From the NCBI RefSeq assembly GCF_009557055.1, contig NZ_CP045649.1:901001-965000 (forward strand): DNA of 64,000 nucleotides, read 5' to 3'. Below the pieces are notes generated by a model, which was not told the DNA's origin, ran no database searches, and saw only the letters and a program-made list of their open reading frames with translations. Below, piece by piece: positions 47,358-55,618 of this stretch. How positions within the stretch are numbered: position 1 is the first letter of the stretch; the number at the start of each line of letters is the position of its first letter. A program made the position numbers and the translations under genes. This DNA comes from Nocardioides sp. dk884. GTDB lineage: Bacteria; Actinomycetota; Actinomycetes; Propionibacteriales; Nocardioidaceae.

Positions 47358-48656
47358 ATGGACTCCGGCACGCTGATCGACGTCGTCCTCATCGTGGCCT
47401 TCATCTTGATGGGCGGGGTGTTCGCCGCCACCGAGATAGCGCTGGTCTCGCTGCGCGAGGGCCAGATCGCCAAGCTGGAGGGGGAGGGCGGGCGCGGCGG
47501 ATCGGTCGCCAGCCTCGCCCGGGACCCCAACCGGTTCCTCTCCGCGGTGCAGATCGGCGTGACCGTCGCCGGGTTCTTCTCCGCGGCGTTCGGCGCCTCC
47601 ACGCTGGCCCCGCAGTTCGCGCCGTCGCTGGAGGACCTCGGGGTGCCTGCGGCGGAGACGGTGTCGCTGGTGGCGACGACGCTGGTGGTCTCCTACCTCT
47701 CCCTGGTGCTGGGCGAGCTGGTGCCGAAGCGGCTCGCGCTGCAGCGCTCGATGGGGTTCTCCCGGGTGCTGGCGCCGCCGCTGGGGCGCTTCGCGACGCT
47801 GATGACGCCGGTCATCTGGCTGCTGTCGGTCTCGACCAACCTGCTGGTGCGGCTGCTCGGCGGCAACCCCGACGCGGCCTCCGACGAGATCGACGAGGAC
47901 GAGCTGCGCGGGATGATCTCGGGGCACACCGCGATCCCCGCCGAGGAGCGCGCGATCGTCGAGGAGGTCTTCGAGGCCGGCGACCGCTCGGTGAAGGAGG
48001 CGATGTGTCCGCGCCCCGACGTGGTGTTCCTGCCCGGTGAGATCACCCTCGCCGAGGCCGTCGAGATCATGGCGGCCAGCCCCTACACCCGCTACCCGGT
48101 CACCGGCCGCGACTTCGACCAGGTGATCGGCTACGTCCACCTGCGCGACCTGCTCGGGCGCGGCGACCTCGGCGAGGTGCGGGTGGCCGAGGTGGCGCGT
48201 GAGCTGCTGGTGCTGCCGGCGACCAACCGGGTGCTGCCGACGCTCAGCCGGATGCGTCGCGAGCGCGCCCACATCGCCCTGGTGGTCGACGAGTACGGCG
48301 GCACCGACGGCATCGTCACCCTCGAGGACCTGATCGAGGAGCTGATCGGCGAGATCCGTGACGAGTACGACGACGACGAGGCCGAGCCCGACAGCCTCGC
48401 GCCGGGTCGCGAGGTCTCCCTCGACGGCGGCCTGACCCTCGAGGAGTTCCACGATCGCACCGGCATCGAGCTGCCCGACGGCGCCTACGAGACCGTCGCC
48501 GGCTACCTGCTCGCGCGGCTGACCCGGATGGCGGCCGTGGGCGACCGGGTGACGGTCGACGGGCACGTCATCGAGGTCGAGGCGGTCGAGGACCGCCGGA
48601 TCACCCGCGTCCGCGTCCGCGCCGCCACCCCCGGCGACCCCGCTCCCGCCGACTGA
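47358..48656 (+). CDS. CNNM/CorC-like membrane protein with CBS domains (hemolysin family)
   Basis: 432 aa. Four-helix DUF21 domain (1-190, with GGVFAATEIALVSL and LGELVPKRLALQ), paired CBS domains (about 205-330, with YTRYPVTGRDFDQVIGYVHLRDLL and HIALVVDEYGGTDGIVTLEDLIEELIGEI) and a C-terminal CorC-HlyC domain. The family exports or senses Mg2+/Co2+. The stop codon is followed after 1 nt by a 22-bp tandem repeat. Confidence 0.92.
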   Translation: MDSGTLIDVVLIVAFILMGGVFAATEIALVSLREGQIAKLEGEGGRGGSVASLARDPNRFLSAVQIGVTVAGFFSAAFGASTLAPQFAPSLEDLGVPAAETVSLVATTLVVSYLSLVLGELVPKRLALQRSMGFSRVLAPPLGRFATLMTPVIWLLSVSTNLLVRLLGGNPDAASDEIDEDELRGMISGHTAIPAEERAIVEEVFEAGDRSVKEAMCPRPDVVFLPGEITLAEAVEIMAASPYTRYPVTGRDFDQVIGYVHLRDLLGRGDLGEVRVAEVARELLVLPATNRVLPTLSRMRRERAHIALVVDEYGGTDGIVTLEDLIEELIGEIRDEYDDDEAEPDSLAPGREVSLDGGLTLEEFHDRTGIELPDGAYETVAGYLLARLTRMAAVGDRVTVDGHVIEVEAVEDRRITRVRVRAATPGDPAPAD

Positions 48657-48657
48657 C

Positions 48658-48720
48658 GGTCGAGTCGAGACTTCCGACCGGTCGAATCGAGACCTCCGAC
48701 CGGTCGAGTCGAGACTTCGG
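48658..48720 (+). repeat. 22-bp tandem repeat immediately after a stop codon
   Basis: Three units of GGTCGAGTCGAGACTTCCG-type sequence (48658-48679, 48680-48701, 48702-48720). Each unit is flanked by GGTCG and CGACC, so junctions form CGACCGGTCG palindromes. The second unit differs by two bases. It is distinct from the GCCGAGTCGGC family that follows it. Confidence 0.8.
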
Positions 48721-48776
48721 GCGCCATTCGCGCCGACTCGGCGCGCCATTCGCGCCGACTCGGCGAAAGGGGGTCA
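48719..48776 (-). repeat. Stop-codon-anchored palindromic repeat, copy 3
   Basis: Two tandem units of GCCGAGTCGGC with GCGAATGGCGC spacers on the minus strand, beginning at the TGA of the Fe3+-type binding-protein gene (48776-48774) with TGACCCCCTTTCGCCGAG. It fills the rest of the gap between two convergent genes. Confidence 0.75.
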
Positions 48777-49877
48777 GCGGCCGAAGGCCTCGCGCCAGAC
48801 CTCGGCGTCCGCGTCGGCGTAGGTCAGCTCGTCCTCGGGCTTCATCCGCCAGACCTGCGGGGAGTCCAGGGGCGGCAGCTCGCGGCCGTTGGCCGTCGGC
48901 GGGTCGACGTCCTCGCGGGCGGGGTAGTCGCCGACCGCGGAGATCACCGACTGCCCGCGCTTCGACAGTGCGTAGTTGATGAAGACCTCGGCGGCCTCCG
49001 GGTGCGCGGTGTCGGCGGCCTCGGCGATGAAGAAGCTGAACAGCACCAGCCCCTCCTCCGGTACGACGTACTCCAGCGGAGCGGCGTCCTCGGCGACTGC
49101 CACGTTGACCGCGGCGGTGCCGGCCGTGGCGAGCATGAGCTCGCTGCGCGCGAGCGCCTCCTGCCGCTGGCCGCCGCTGTCGTAGATCGTGGGCTGCTGC
49201 GCGGCCAGCTTGTCCCAGTAGTCCGGGTCGACCTCCTCGGTGACGAACCGGTTCAGCGCGATCGAGGAGCCGCCGGCGGTGCCGGAGGTCAGACCGATCC
49301 TGCCCTTGTACGCCGGGTCGAGCAGGTCGGTCCACGACGTCGGGGCGTCCTCCTCGCTCACCTGGTAGGTGTTGTAGGCGAAGGTGATCACGACGTTGGC
49401 GAAGGTCGTGAAGTGGTCGTCGTCGAGGACCAGGTCGCTGTCCGGCTCGAGGGTGGCCGGCACGTGCGGGCTCAGGATGCCGGCCTCGGTGAGCTCGCGG
49501 GCGACCTTGTAGTCCGAGGTGATGATGACGTCGGCGCCGAGCTGACCGGCTCCGGCCTCCGACTGGATCCGCTCGGAGAGCTTGTTGGCCACGTCGCGCA
49601 CGTACTCCACCTCGATGCCGGTGTCGGCGGTGAAGGTGTCGTTGAAGGCCTGCTGGTTGGCCTCCTGGTAGCCGGTGTAGACGGTGATCTTCTGCTCCTG
49701 GGCGGCCTCCCAGGTGGCTTGGTCGGCGATCCGCTCACCGTCGATCACCAGGCCCGAGGAGGTGTCGACGTCGGCCTTCGCGCTGACGACGTGGCTGGAG
49801 CTGGCTGCGGAGCAGGAGGTGAGGGTCGCGGCGAGCGCGAGGGAGAGCGCCGGGACGAGTGCGGCGGTACGACGCAT
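48774..49877 (-). CDS. ABC transporter substrate-binding lipoprotein, Fe3+-type
   Basis: 367 aa. Lipobox LTSC at residue 20-23. 'ITVYTGYQEANQQAFNDTFTADTGIEVEYV', 'ADVIITSDYKVARELTEAGIL', 'FAYNTYQ', 'WTDLLDPAYKGRIGL' match family 1 iron/2-aminoethylphosphonate/polyamine binding proteins (SBP_bac_1/6). Ligand uncertain, Fe3+ most common. AAAGG lies before ATG 49877. It is the last gene of the operon permuted as ATPase, permease, binding protein. Confidence 0.85.
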   Translation of the reverse strand: MRRTAALVPALSLALAATLTSCSAASSSHVVSAKADVDTSSGLVIDGERIADQATWEAAQEQKITVYTGYQEANQQAFNDTFTADTGIEVEYVRDVANKLSERIQSEAGAGQLGADVIITSDYKVARELTEAGILSPHVPATLEPDSDLVLDDDHFTTFANVVITFAYNTYQVSEEDAPTSWTDLLDPAYKGRIGLTSGTAGGSSIALNRFVTEEVDPDYWDKLAAQQPTIYDSGGQRQEALARSELMLATAGTAAVNVAVAEDAAPLEYVVPEEGLVLFSFFIAEAADTAHPEAAEVFINYALSKRGQSVISAVGDYPAREDVDPPTANGRELPPLDSPQVWRMKPEDELTYADADAEVWREAFGR

Positions 49878-49939
49878 CGAAGGACCTTTCGTCGGGGGAA
49901 GCAGGGAGTGCGCGGGACGGTCGACAGCCCGAGACCGGC

Positions 49940-51727
49940 TCAGGAGCCGTCGCGGGCGCGGCGTTCGCGCGCACCGACGACCTGCGTCGCGATCGCGAGG
50001 GCGGCGATGATCAGCGTGAAGATCAGGCTGATCGCGGCGGAGTAGCTGATGCTGCCGTTCTCGAAGCTGTGGAAGACCAGGATCGAGAGCACCCGGGTGT
50101 CGGAGGTGTAGAGGAACAGCACCGCGCTCATCTCGCGCAGGCCGAGCATCAGCAGCATCAGCAGCGTGGACACGATGCCCGTGCGCATCAGCGGGGCCGT
50201 CACGTTGCGGACCGCGCGCCACCGGCTGGCGCCGAGCATGACCGCGCTGTTCTCCAGGTCGGGGTCGAGCTGGAGCATCGAGGACGACACGCTGCGGTAG
50301 CCCTGCGGCATGTTCACCGCGACGGTGGCGATCACGAGGATCGCGAGCGTGCCGTAGACCGGGAACGGCAGGCTCAGCCAGGCCCACAGGATGCCCATGC
50401 CCAGCACGACCTGCGGGATCGCCAGCGGCATCATGCTGGTCTGCTCCAGGAACGGGCCGAACCGGGTCCGCGAGCGGTAGCGCACGTAGGACACGGCGAA
50501 GGCCAGTGCGGTGCCGACCACCGCGGCGAGCAGGGCCAGCGTGACCGAGTTGGTCGTGGAGGTGCGGAAGTCGGACTGGCTGATCGCCTGGGCGAAGCGG
50601 TCGAGGGAGAACCCGCGGCTGAACAGGTCGGCGAAGGTGTTGGCGTACGGCGCGCCCGAGGTCGCGGTGACCAGCAGCGCGCCCACCGGGAGGACGACGG
50701 CGAGCAGGAAGTAGAGGACCGCGAAGCCGGTCGCCACCCAGCGCAGCCCGCGCAGCGGGACCGGGCGCGGGCGGTTGCCCTTGCCGGTGAGGGTGGTGAA
50801 CCGCTTGCGGGCCACGATCCGCTGCTGACCCCAGGTCACCAGTGCGACGGCGAGGGTCAGCGCGATCGCGATCGCCGCCGCGGCGTTGGGCCGCGGGTTG
50901 CCCGCCATCAGCCGGTAGATGTAGGTCGGCAGCGTCTCGATGTCGCCGGGGTTGCCCAGGATCGCGTTGACGGGGAAGTTCTCCACGGCCAGCACGAAGC
51001 TGAGGATCGCCGCGCCGGCGAGCGCGGGGATCGCCAGCGGCAGGGTCACCGTGCGGAACATCGACCCGAGCCCGGCGCCGTGCACAGCAGCCGCCTCCTC
51101 GAGGTCGGCGTTCATCATCGCGAAGGAGCTGTAGGTCAGCATGAACGTGTACGGCGCGTAGTACAGGCCGAGCACGAAGATCAGCCCGCCGTAGGAGTAG
51201 GCGTCGAGGGTGAGGCCGATGCCGACCTCGCGCAGCGCCATGTTGAGGTGGCCGGAGATCGGGCTGGCCAGGATCGACCAGGCCAGCGCCCCGACGATTG
51301 CGGGCAGGAACATCGGCGCGATCCCCGCGACGTACACGAACCGGCGCCACGGCGCGTCGGTGCGCGCGGCGATGAAGGCGAGGCTGGCGCCGATCAGCAG
51401 CGACAGGACGGCGGCGCCCACGCCGACCCCGAGGGAGTTGAGCAGGCTCTCCACGGCCTGGGAGGTGCCCAGGATCTCGAAGTTCTCGAGGGTGAAGCCG
51501 CCGAGGCCGGCGCCGCCCGGGCGGGGCACGCGGGTGGTGAAGGCGGCCAGGATGATGAACAGGACCGGCAGGATCACCACGAGGAACAGCAAGGCCGCCA
51601 GCACCAGCGCCGGGATCTCGCGACGTACGCCGCGCAGCCCGCGGCGCAGGTTGGGGCGGCGCCGCGCGGGCGCGCCGGCGGGACGGTCGGCCGCGGGGGC
51701 GGGGCGCTCCGGGGCGTCGATGCTCAT
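49940..51727 (-). CDS. ABC transporter permease, two fused permease domains (FbpB-like)
   Basis: 595 aa with twelve membrane helices in two BPD_transp_1 halves. EAA loops read 'DLEEAAAVHGAGLGSMFRTVTLPLAIPALAGA' in the first half and 'DLENSAVMLGASRWRAVRNVTAPLMRTGI' in the second. Fused permeases typify Fe3+ (FbpB/AfuB) and phosphonate importers. It is coupled to the ATPase gene by ATGA. Confidence 0.9.
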   Translation of the reverse strand: MSIDAPERPAPAADRPAGAPARRRPNLRRGLRGVRREIPALVLAALLFLVVILPVLFIILAAFTTRVPRPGGAGLGGFTLENFEILGTSQAVESLLNSLGVGVGAAVLSLLIGASLAFIAARTDAPWRRFVYVAGIAPMFLPAIVGALAWSILASPISGHLNMALREVGIGLTLDAYSYGGLIFVLGLYYAPYTFMLTYSSFAMMNADLEEAAAVHGAGLGSMFRTVTLPLAIPALAGAAILSFVLAVENFPVNAILGNPGDIETLPTYIYRLMAGNPRPNAAAAIAIALTLAVALVTWGQQRIVARKRFTTLTGKGNRPRPVPLRGLRWVATGFAVLYFLLAVVLPVGALLVTATSGAPYANTFADLFSRGFSLDRFAQAISQSDFRTSTTNSVTLALLAAVVGTALAFAVSYVRYRSRTRFGPFLEQTSMMPLAIPQVVLGMGILWAWLSLPFPVYGTLAILVIATVAVNMPQGYRSVSSSMLQLDPDLENSAVMLGASRWRAVRNVTAPLMRTGIVSTLLMLLMLGLREMSAVLFLYTSDTRVLSILVFHSFENGSISYSAAISLIFTLIIAALAIATQVVGARERRARDGS

Positions 51728-52833
51728 GCGGCCACCTCGTTGCCGTTCGCCGCACGTGCGACGGCCCGGGCGGGCAGGATCTGCACGTCGCTCGCGGACA
51801 CCTCGGCCCAGACGGTCTCGCCGACCTCGAGGCGGCGCCCGGCGGCGGTCGGGACCACCACGTCGAGCTCCAGGCCGGTCGCGAGCTCGACGGAGTAGCG
51901 CACGCTGCCGCCCTGGAAGCTGCTGACGCGCACGGTGCCGGGCCAGCTGTTCGGTCCGGCGGCGCCGTCGGTGACCAGCCGGACGTCCTCGCTGCGGATG
52001 CACGCGGAGAGGTCCTCGGCGTCGGGCGCTGGCTGGGAGCTGGTCACGACCAGGTCGGTGCCGGCCAGCACGTGCGCGCCGTCGCGGGCGGCGACGGGGT
52101 GCACGTTGGCGACGCCGAGGAAGTGGGCGATCGAGGAGCTGCGCGGGTGGTGGTACATCGCCGACGGCTCGTCCATCTGCACGATCAGCCCGTCCTGCAT
52201 GAGCGCGATGCGGTCGGCGAGCGCGAAGGCCTCGGTCTGGTCGTGGGTGACGTAGACGGTGGTCAGCCCCAGGCGCAGCTGAAGGTCGCGCAGCTCGATG
52301 CGGAGCCGGTCGCGCAGGCGGGCGTCGAGGTTGGACAGCGGCTCGTCGAGCAGCAGCACCGAGGGGCGCATCACCAGGCTGCGGGCGAGGGCGACGCGCT
52401 GCATCTGCCCGCCGGAGAGCAGGCTCGCGCCGCGGTGGGCGAAGTCCTCGAGCCCGACCAGCTCCAGGGTCTCGCCCACGCGCTGCTCGATCTCGGCGCG
52501 CGGGGTCTTCTGCAGCTTCAGCGAGTACGCGACGTTCTGGAACACGGTCATGTGCGGCCACACGGCGTAGGACTGGAAGACCATGCCGACGTTGCGCTTG
52601 TTCGGGGGCAGGTTGATGCCCCGCTCGGCGTCGAAGACCACGGTGTCGCCGATGGTGATCCGGCCGCTGGTGGGCTCCTCGAGCCCGGCGATGCACCGCA
52701 TCGTCGTGGTCTTGCCGCATCCGGACTTGCCGAGGAGTACGACGGACTCGCGGTCGGAGATCTCCAGGAACATGTCGTCGATGGCCGTGACCTGGCCGTA
52801 CTGCAGGCGAAGGTTCTCGATCGTGATTCTCAC
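51724..52833 (-). CDS. ABC transporter ATP-binding protein (FbpC/PotA-like)
   Basis: 369 aa. Walker A GKSGCGKTTT, Q-loop FQSYAVWPHM, signature LLSGGQMQRVALARSL, Walker B VLLLDEPLSNLD, H-loop THDQ; a C-terminal TOBE domain from about 270. GTG 52833 has AGGAG 6 nt upstream. It is first in a three-gene operon whose leader carries an 11-bp hairpin. Confidence 0.9.
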   Translation of the reverse strand: MRITIENLRLQYGQVTAIDDMFLEISDRESVVLLGKSGCGKTTTMRCIAGLEEPTSGRITIGDTVVFDAERGINLPPNKRNVGMVFQSYAVWPHMTVFQNVAYSLKLQKTPRAEIEQRVGETLELVGLEDFAHRGASLLSGGQMQRVALARSLVMRPSVLLLDEPLSNLDARLRDRLRIELRDLQLRLGLTTVYVTHDQTEAFALADRIALMQDGLIVQMDEPSAMYHHPRSSSIAHFLGVANVHPVAARDGAHVLAGTDLVVTSSQPAPDAEDLSACIRSEDVRLVTDGAAGPNSWPGTVRVSSFQGGSVRYSVELATGLELDVVVPTAAGRRLEVGETVWAEVSASDVQILPARAVARAANGNEVAA

Positions 52834-52866
52834 TGAGGCTCCTGGGGTGGGGGGAGGACGACGCGA

Positions 52867-52896
52867 CCGTCCGTGCGGGGCACCACGCACGGACGG
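52867..52896 (-). promoter_or_regulatory. Hairpin in the leader of the Fe3+-type ABC operon
   Basis: CCGTCCGTGCG / CGCACGGACGG, perfect 11-bp stem with an 8-nt loop, 34 bp before the GTG start. It could be an attenuator, an mRNA-stabilising stem or an operator. No long T run follows, so simple termination is unlikely. Confidence 0.45.
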
Positions 52897-52951
52897 CAGG
52901 GGAGGGGGAGTCGGCGGCGCTGAGGGGGACGCCGCCGGGACGTGACCTGGG

Positions 52952-52957
52952 ATACTA
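52952..52957 (-). promoter_or_regulatory. Putative -10 of the Fe3+-type ABC operon
   Basis: TAGTAT on the minus strand in GTTTCTAGTATCCC, giving a leader of about 110 nt that contains the hairpin at 52867. The remaining 190 bp up to the tmRNA gene hold no gene. Confidence 0.4.
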
Positions 52958-53123
52958 GAAACCTTCGACGGGCCCGCGCCGCCCCCAATTCCGCGCAGTG
53001 ATCGAAGCGCGTGCCCGCCCGCCTGAGCGTCTTGTCGCGCCGTTCGGCTGTGTCGAACGCCGCGGCACCGAGCCGGTCCAGGGCTCGCGCGAATCCCGGG
53101 TGCGCGGGGCTGGTGGTGGCGTC

Positions 53124-53129
53124 TACACT
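53124..53129 (+). promoter_or_regulatory. -10 box of ssrA
   Basis: TACACT, about 22 nt before the mature tmRNA 5' end, leaving a short 5' leader for RNase P removal. Confidence 0.45.
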
Positions 53130-53150
53130 GGCCACGTTGACAACTACAGA

Positions 53151-53518
53151 GGGGCTGATCGGTTTCGACTTGGGACGTTAGTTCCAAGGGAAGCGGGTCG
53201 AGGAGCCAGCGACATCTCGTAAACGATCGCTGGAAAACAACAACTGCCAACGCTAAGCGCAGTTCCTTCGCTCTCGCCGCCTGAGCGGTGATCGAAGCGT
53301 CAGACCGGGCATCCGTCTCCGTCCCGGACCCTGGCGTCATCTAGGAGACTTGCTGCTCACTCCGTGTCGCGGAGGGTGAGCGGGACTATTCCGTGACTGA
53401 GCCTGTCGGGGACGTGTCCGTGCGAGCCCCGGGGCCGAGAAAAGCGACATCACGGACTGCACCCGGAGAAGACTTGGTTCGACGCTCGAGGACCGGGGTT
53501 CGATTCCCCGCAGCTCCA
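53151..53518 (+). ncRNA. ssrA: Transfer-messenger RNA (tmRNA)
   Basis: 5' GGGGCTGATCGGTTTCGAC and 3' GACCGGGGTTCGATTCCCCG followed by CAGCTCCA form the tRNA-like acceptor and T arms (one G-U in the acceptor); CCA is not encoded. The tag reading frame reads ANAKRSSFALAA then TGA (53253-53285 region), ending in the protease-recognised LAA. It rescues stalled ribosomes together with SmpB, encoded 6.5 kb upstream. A perfect terminator follows. Confidence 0.95.
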
Positions 53519-53540
53519 CAGATCAGCAGATCCCCTTCTG

Positions 53541-53576
53541 GACGAGGGCCCGCCGCATCCGCGGCGGGCCCTCGTT
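53541..53576. terminator. Terminator of ssrA (bidirectional)
   Basis: ACGAGGGCCCGCCGC / GCGGCGGGCCCTCGT, 15-bp perfect stem with ATCC loop then TG. It ends 2 bp before the stop codon of the convergent membrane-protein gene. Confidence 0.88.
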
Positions 53577-53577
53577 G

Positions 53578-54576
53578 TCATGTCCGCAGGTCGGGCGCTC
53601 CGGGCTGCCGCGGTGCCCCGTCGTTCCAGCGGTCCCAGGTCTGCAGGACCCAAAAGGTCGCCAGCCAGAAGATCAACCACGCCTCGACCCAGAATGTCGG
53701 GTGCGTGTCGGCGAGGAGATGGACCACGACCGCGCCGATCGCCATGACGCCCGACAGCGTGCCGTAGGCGAGTGCCCACCGCCGGTCACGGCTGCCACCG
53801 CGTTCACCCTCGCCACGGAGCTTGTGCACCGCGATCGCGACGATGGCCCCGACGATGAGGACGAAGAGCACGATCGCGGCGTACATGTGAGCGTGCTCGA
53901 AGATCCAGCTCCTGTCCTGGGAGAACTTGTAGACACCGAACGCCCACAGCGCGAACGCGGTCGCCCAGGGGATCCAGTACGCCGGGGGATGCGCGGCTGC
54001 CGAGGTCCAGGTCGTCGAGGCCGTCGAGCCACCGCGCGAAAGCCGGGCGATGAGCTGACCGATGACGCCCATGACCAGCACGCTCGCGAGCATCAGGCCG
54101 ATGACCGCCAGGTAGGCGAACAGGTTGTTCGACACCGCCGTGTGGCTGGCCTGGATGAGCGCCTCCTGCTCGGCCTGCGTCCGCACTTTCGCGCCCGCCG
54201 GGTCCCTGAGACCGCACTTGTTCGTCTCGGCCGTGGGCACGAACGCGACCACAGGTGCCAGGATCCCCGCCAGGTTGAGAAGGCTGTCCTCCCACAGGGA
54301 CTTGCCCCACAACGCCACCATGACCAGCCCTAGCGTGACCAGGGCGCCGACGAACACCGACCGCACCGGTGTGTAGTAGTAGGCGCTGATCGAGCCCTGG
54401 AGGCAGCTGCCCGCGCGGTCGTACTCCTTCCACAGCGAGGCCGCCAGGAGGGCGATGACCCCGACCGCGCCAAGCCGCAGGAACCGGTAGGTCCGAAGCG
54501 CCATCGGCGGAGGCTCATGCGCAGCCGGGGGCTGTCCTCCGCCGGGCGGTGCGGGCCGGGGCATGACGTCTGCCAT
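53578..54576 (-). CDS. Multi-pass membrane protein of unknown function
   Basis: 332 aa with about seven helices. 'GSISAYYYTPVRSVFVGALVTLGLVMVALWG' near residue 60-90 is a conserved segment of an uncharacterised actinobacterial membrane family. A Pro-rich N-terminal 25 residues precede helix 1. GAGGAGGA lies before ATG 54576. No partner genes suggest a role. Confidence 0.75.
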   Translation of the reverse strand: MADVMPRPAPPGGGQPPAAHEPPPMALRTYRFLRLGAVGVIALLAASLWKEYDRAGSCLQGSISAYYYTPVRSVFVGALVTLGLVMVALWGKSLWEDSLLNLAGILAPVVAFVPTAETNKCGLRDPAGAKVRTQAEQEALIQASHTAVSNNLFAYLAVIGLMLASVLVMGVIGQLIARLSRGGSTASTTWTSAAAHPPAYWIPWATAFALWAFGVYKFSQDRSWIFEHAHMYAAIVLFVLIVGAIVAIAVHKLRGEGERGGSRDRRWALAYGTLSGVMAIGAVVVHLLADTHPTFWVEAWLIFWLATFWVLQTWDRWNDGAPRQPGAPDLRT

Positions 54577-54755
54577 CGCGTCCTCCTCACCATGGTCCGT
54601 CGTGCTCGGACGAAGGCCCGGACGCGGCGGGGTCGTGACGCTCTTTCCGAGTCTTGCGCCGACGCCGTACTGCCCGGCCGCGCAACCGGGGCCTTTCCCC
54701 AGGACTAGGGACCACGCGCCAGTTGCTCTTCTGCGGGCCCGTGCCGGCGGGTTGC

Positions 54756-54761
54756 TAGCGT
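54756..54761 (+). promoter_or_regulatory. -10 box, leaderless promoter of the HAD gene
   Basis: TAGCGT, 6 nt before ATG 54768. Confidence 0.5.
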
Positions 54762-54767
54762 CCGGCT

Positions 54768-55460
54768 ATGACACCGGGAGTCCTGTTCGACCTCGACGGC
54801 ACGCTCGTGGATCACCGGGCCGCCGCCGATGCTGCCGTGGCGGAGTGGGTGGCCCGGTACGGCGGGCGGCGCGATGCGGCGGATGATGCCGTCGCCGAGT
54901 GGGGCCGGCTCGAGGGCCTGCACTTCGCGGCCTACCTGCGGGGCGAGGCGACGTTCCAGGAGCAGCGCCGCGGCAGGATCGCCGAGTTCCTGGCCTTCCT
55001 CGGACGTCCGGTCCCGGACGCCGACGCGATGGACAGACTGTTCCAGTCGTATCTCGACCTGTACGAGGCCGCGTGGGTCGCCTACGACGACGTGGTGCCC
55101 GCGCTGGACCTGCTCGCTGCCTCCGGCGTCGCGCTCGGGGTGCTCACCAACGGGGACGAGGCGCAGCAGCGCGCCAAGCTGCGCGCCGTCGGCCTGCTCG
55201 ACCGCTTCGACTGCGTGGTCGCCTCGTCCTCGCTGCCGGCCGCGAAGCCTGATGCGACGGCCTTCGTCGCCGCGTGCGAGCGGCTGGGGAGGCCTCCGGG
55301 CTCGGTGTCCTACGTGGGCGACAACCTCCACACGGATGCGTTGGCCGCCGCCCAGGCGGGGCTGCGCGGGGTGTGGTTGAACCGGCTGTCGGAGGATCCG
55401 CACGTGCAGCCGGAAGCCACCATCAGGAGTCTCCTCGAGATCGAGGCCCTTCTCGGCTAG
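54768..55460 (+). CDS. HAD-superfamily hydrolase (phosphatase)
   Basis: 230 aa. Motif I FDLDGTLVD (nucleophile Asp8 and acid Asp10), cap helices 18-95, motif II VLTNGD, motif III Lys in AAKPDA, motif IV YVGDNLHTD. This is subfamily IA, phosphoglycolate-phosphatase-like; the substrate cannot be set. Confidence 0.9.
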   Translation: MTPGVLFDLDGTLVDHRAAADAAVAEWVARYGGRRDAADDAVAEWGRLEGLHFAAYLRGEATFQEQRRGRIAEFLAFLGRPVPDADAMDRLFQSYLDLYEAAWVAYDDVVPALDLLAASGVALGVLTNGDEAQQRAKLRAVGLLDRFDCVVASSSLPAAKPDATAFVAACERLGRPPGSVSYVGDNLHTDALAAAQAGLRGVWLNRLSEDPHVQPEATIRSLLEIEALLG

Positions 55461-55618
55461 TGCTGTCGGGCGGCGGGTCCCGGGCAATCGGACCGGTGCC
55501 ACCGGGGGAGAACCGTCCTACAGTGGAGAGCTAGGGCGCTCGGGCCCAGGGCAGCTGCTTTCGCCGTACGGCGTCCGCGCCAGGTTCGCGCGGAACGGCG
55601 CAACGGCAAGGAGATGCC

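Noticed and set aside
49859..51898. 679-codon plus-strand frame over the ABC permease
   Set aside because: Arg/Gln/Glu-rich shadow with no domain; the minus frame has two permease domains with EAA loops.
53490..53520. A separate tRNA gene
   Set aside because: The T-arm-like GGTTCGATTCC belongs to the tmRNA 3' end; no anticodon arm precedes it.
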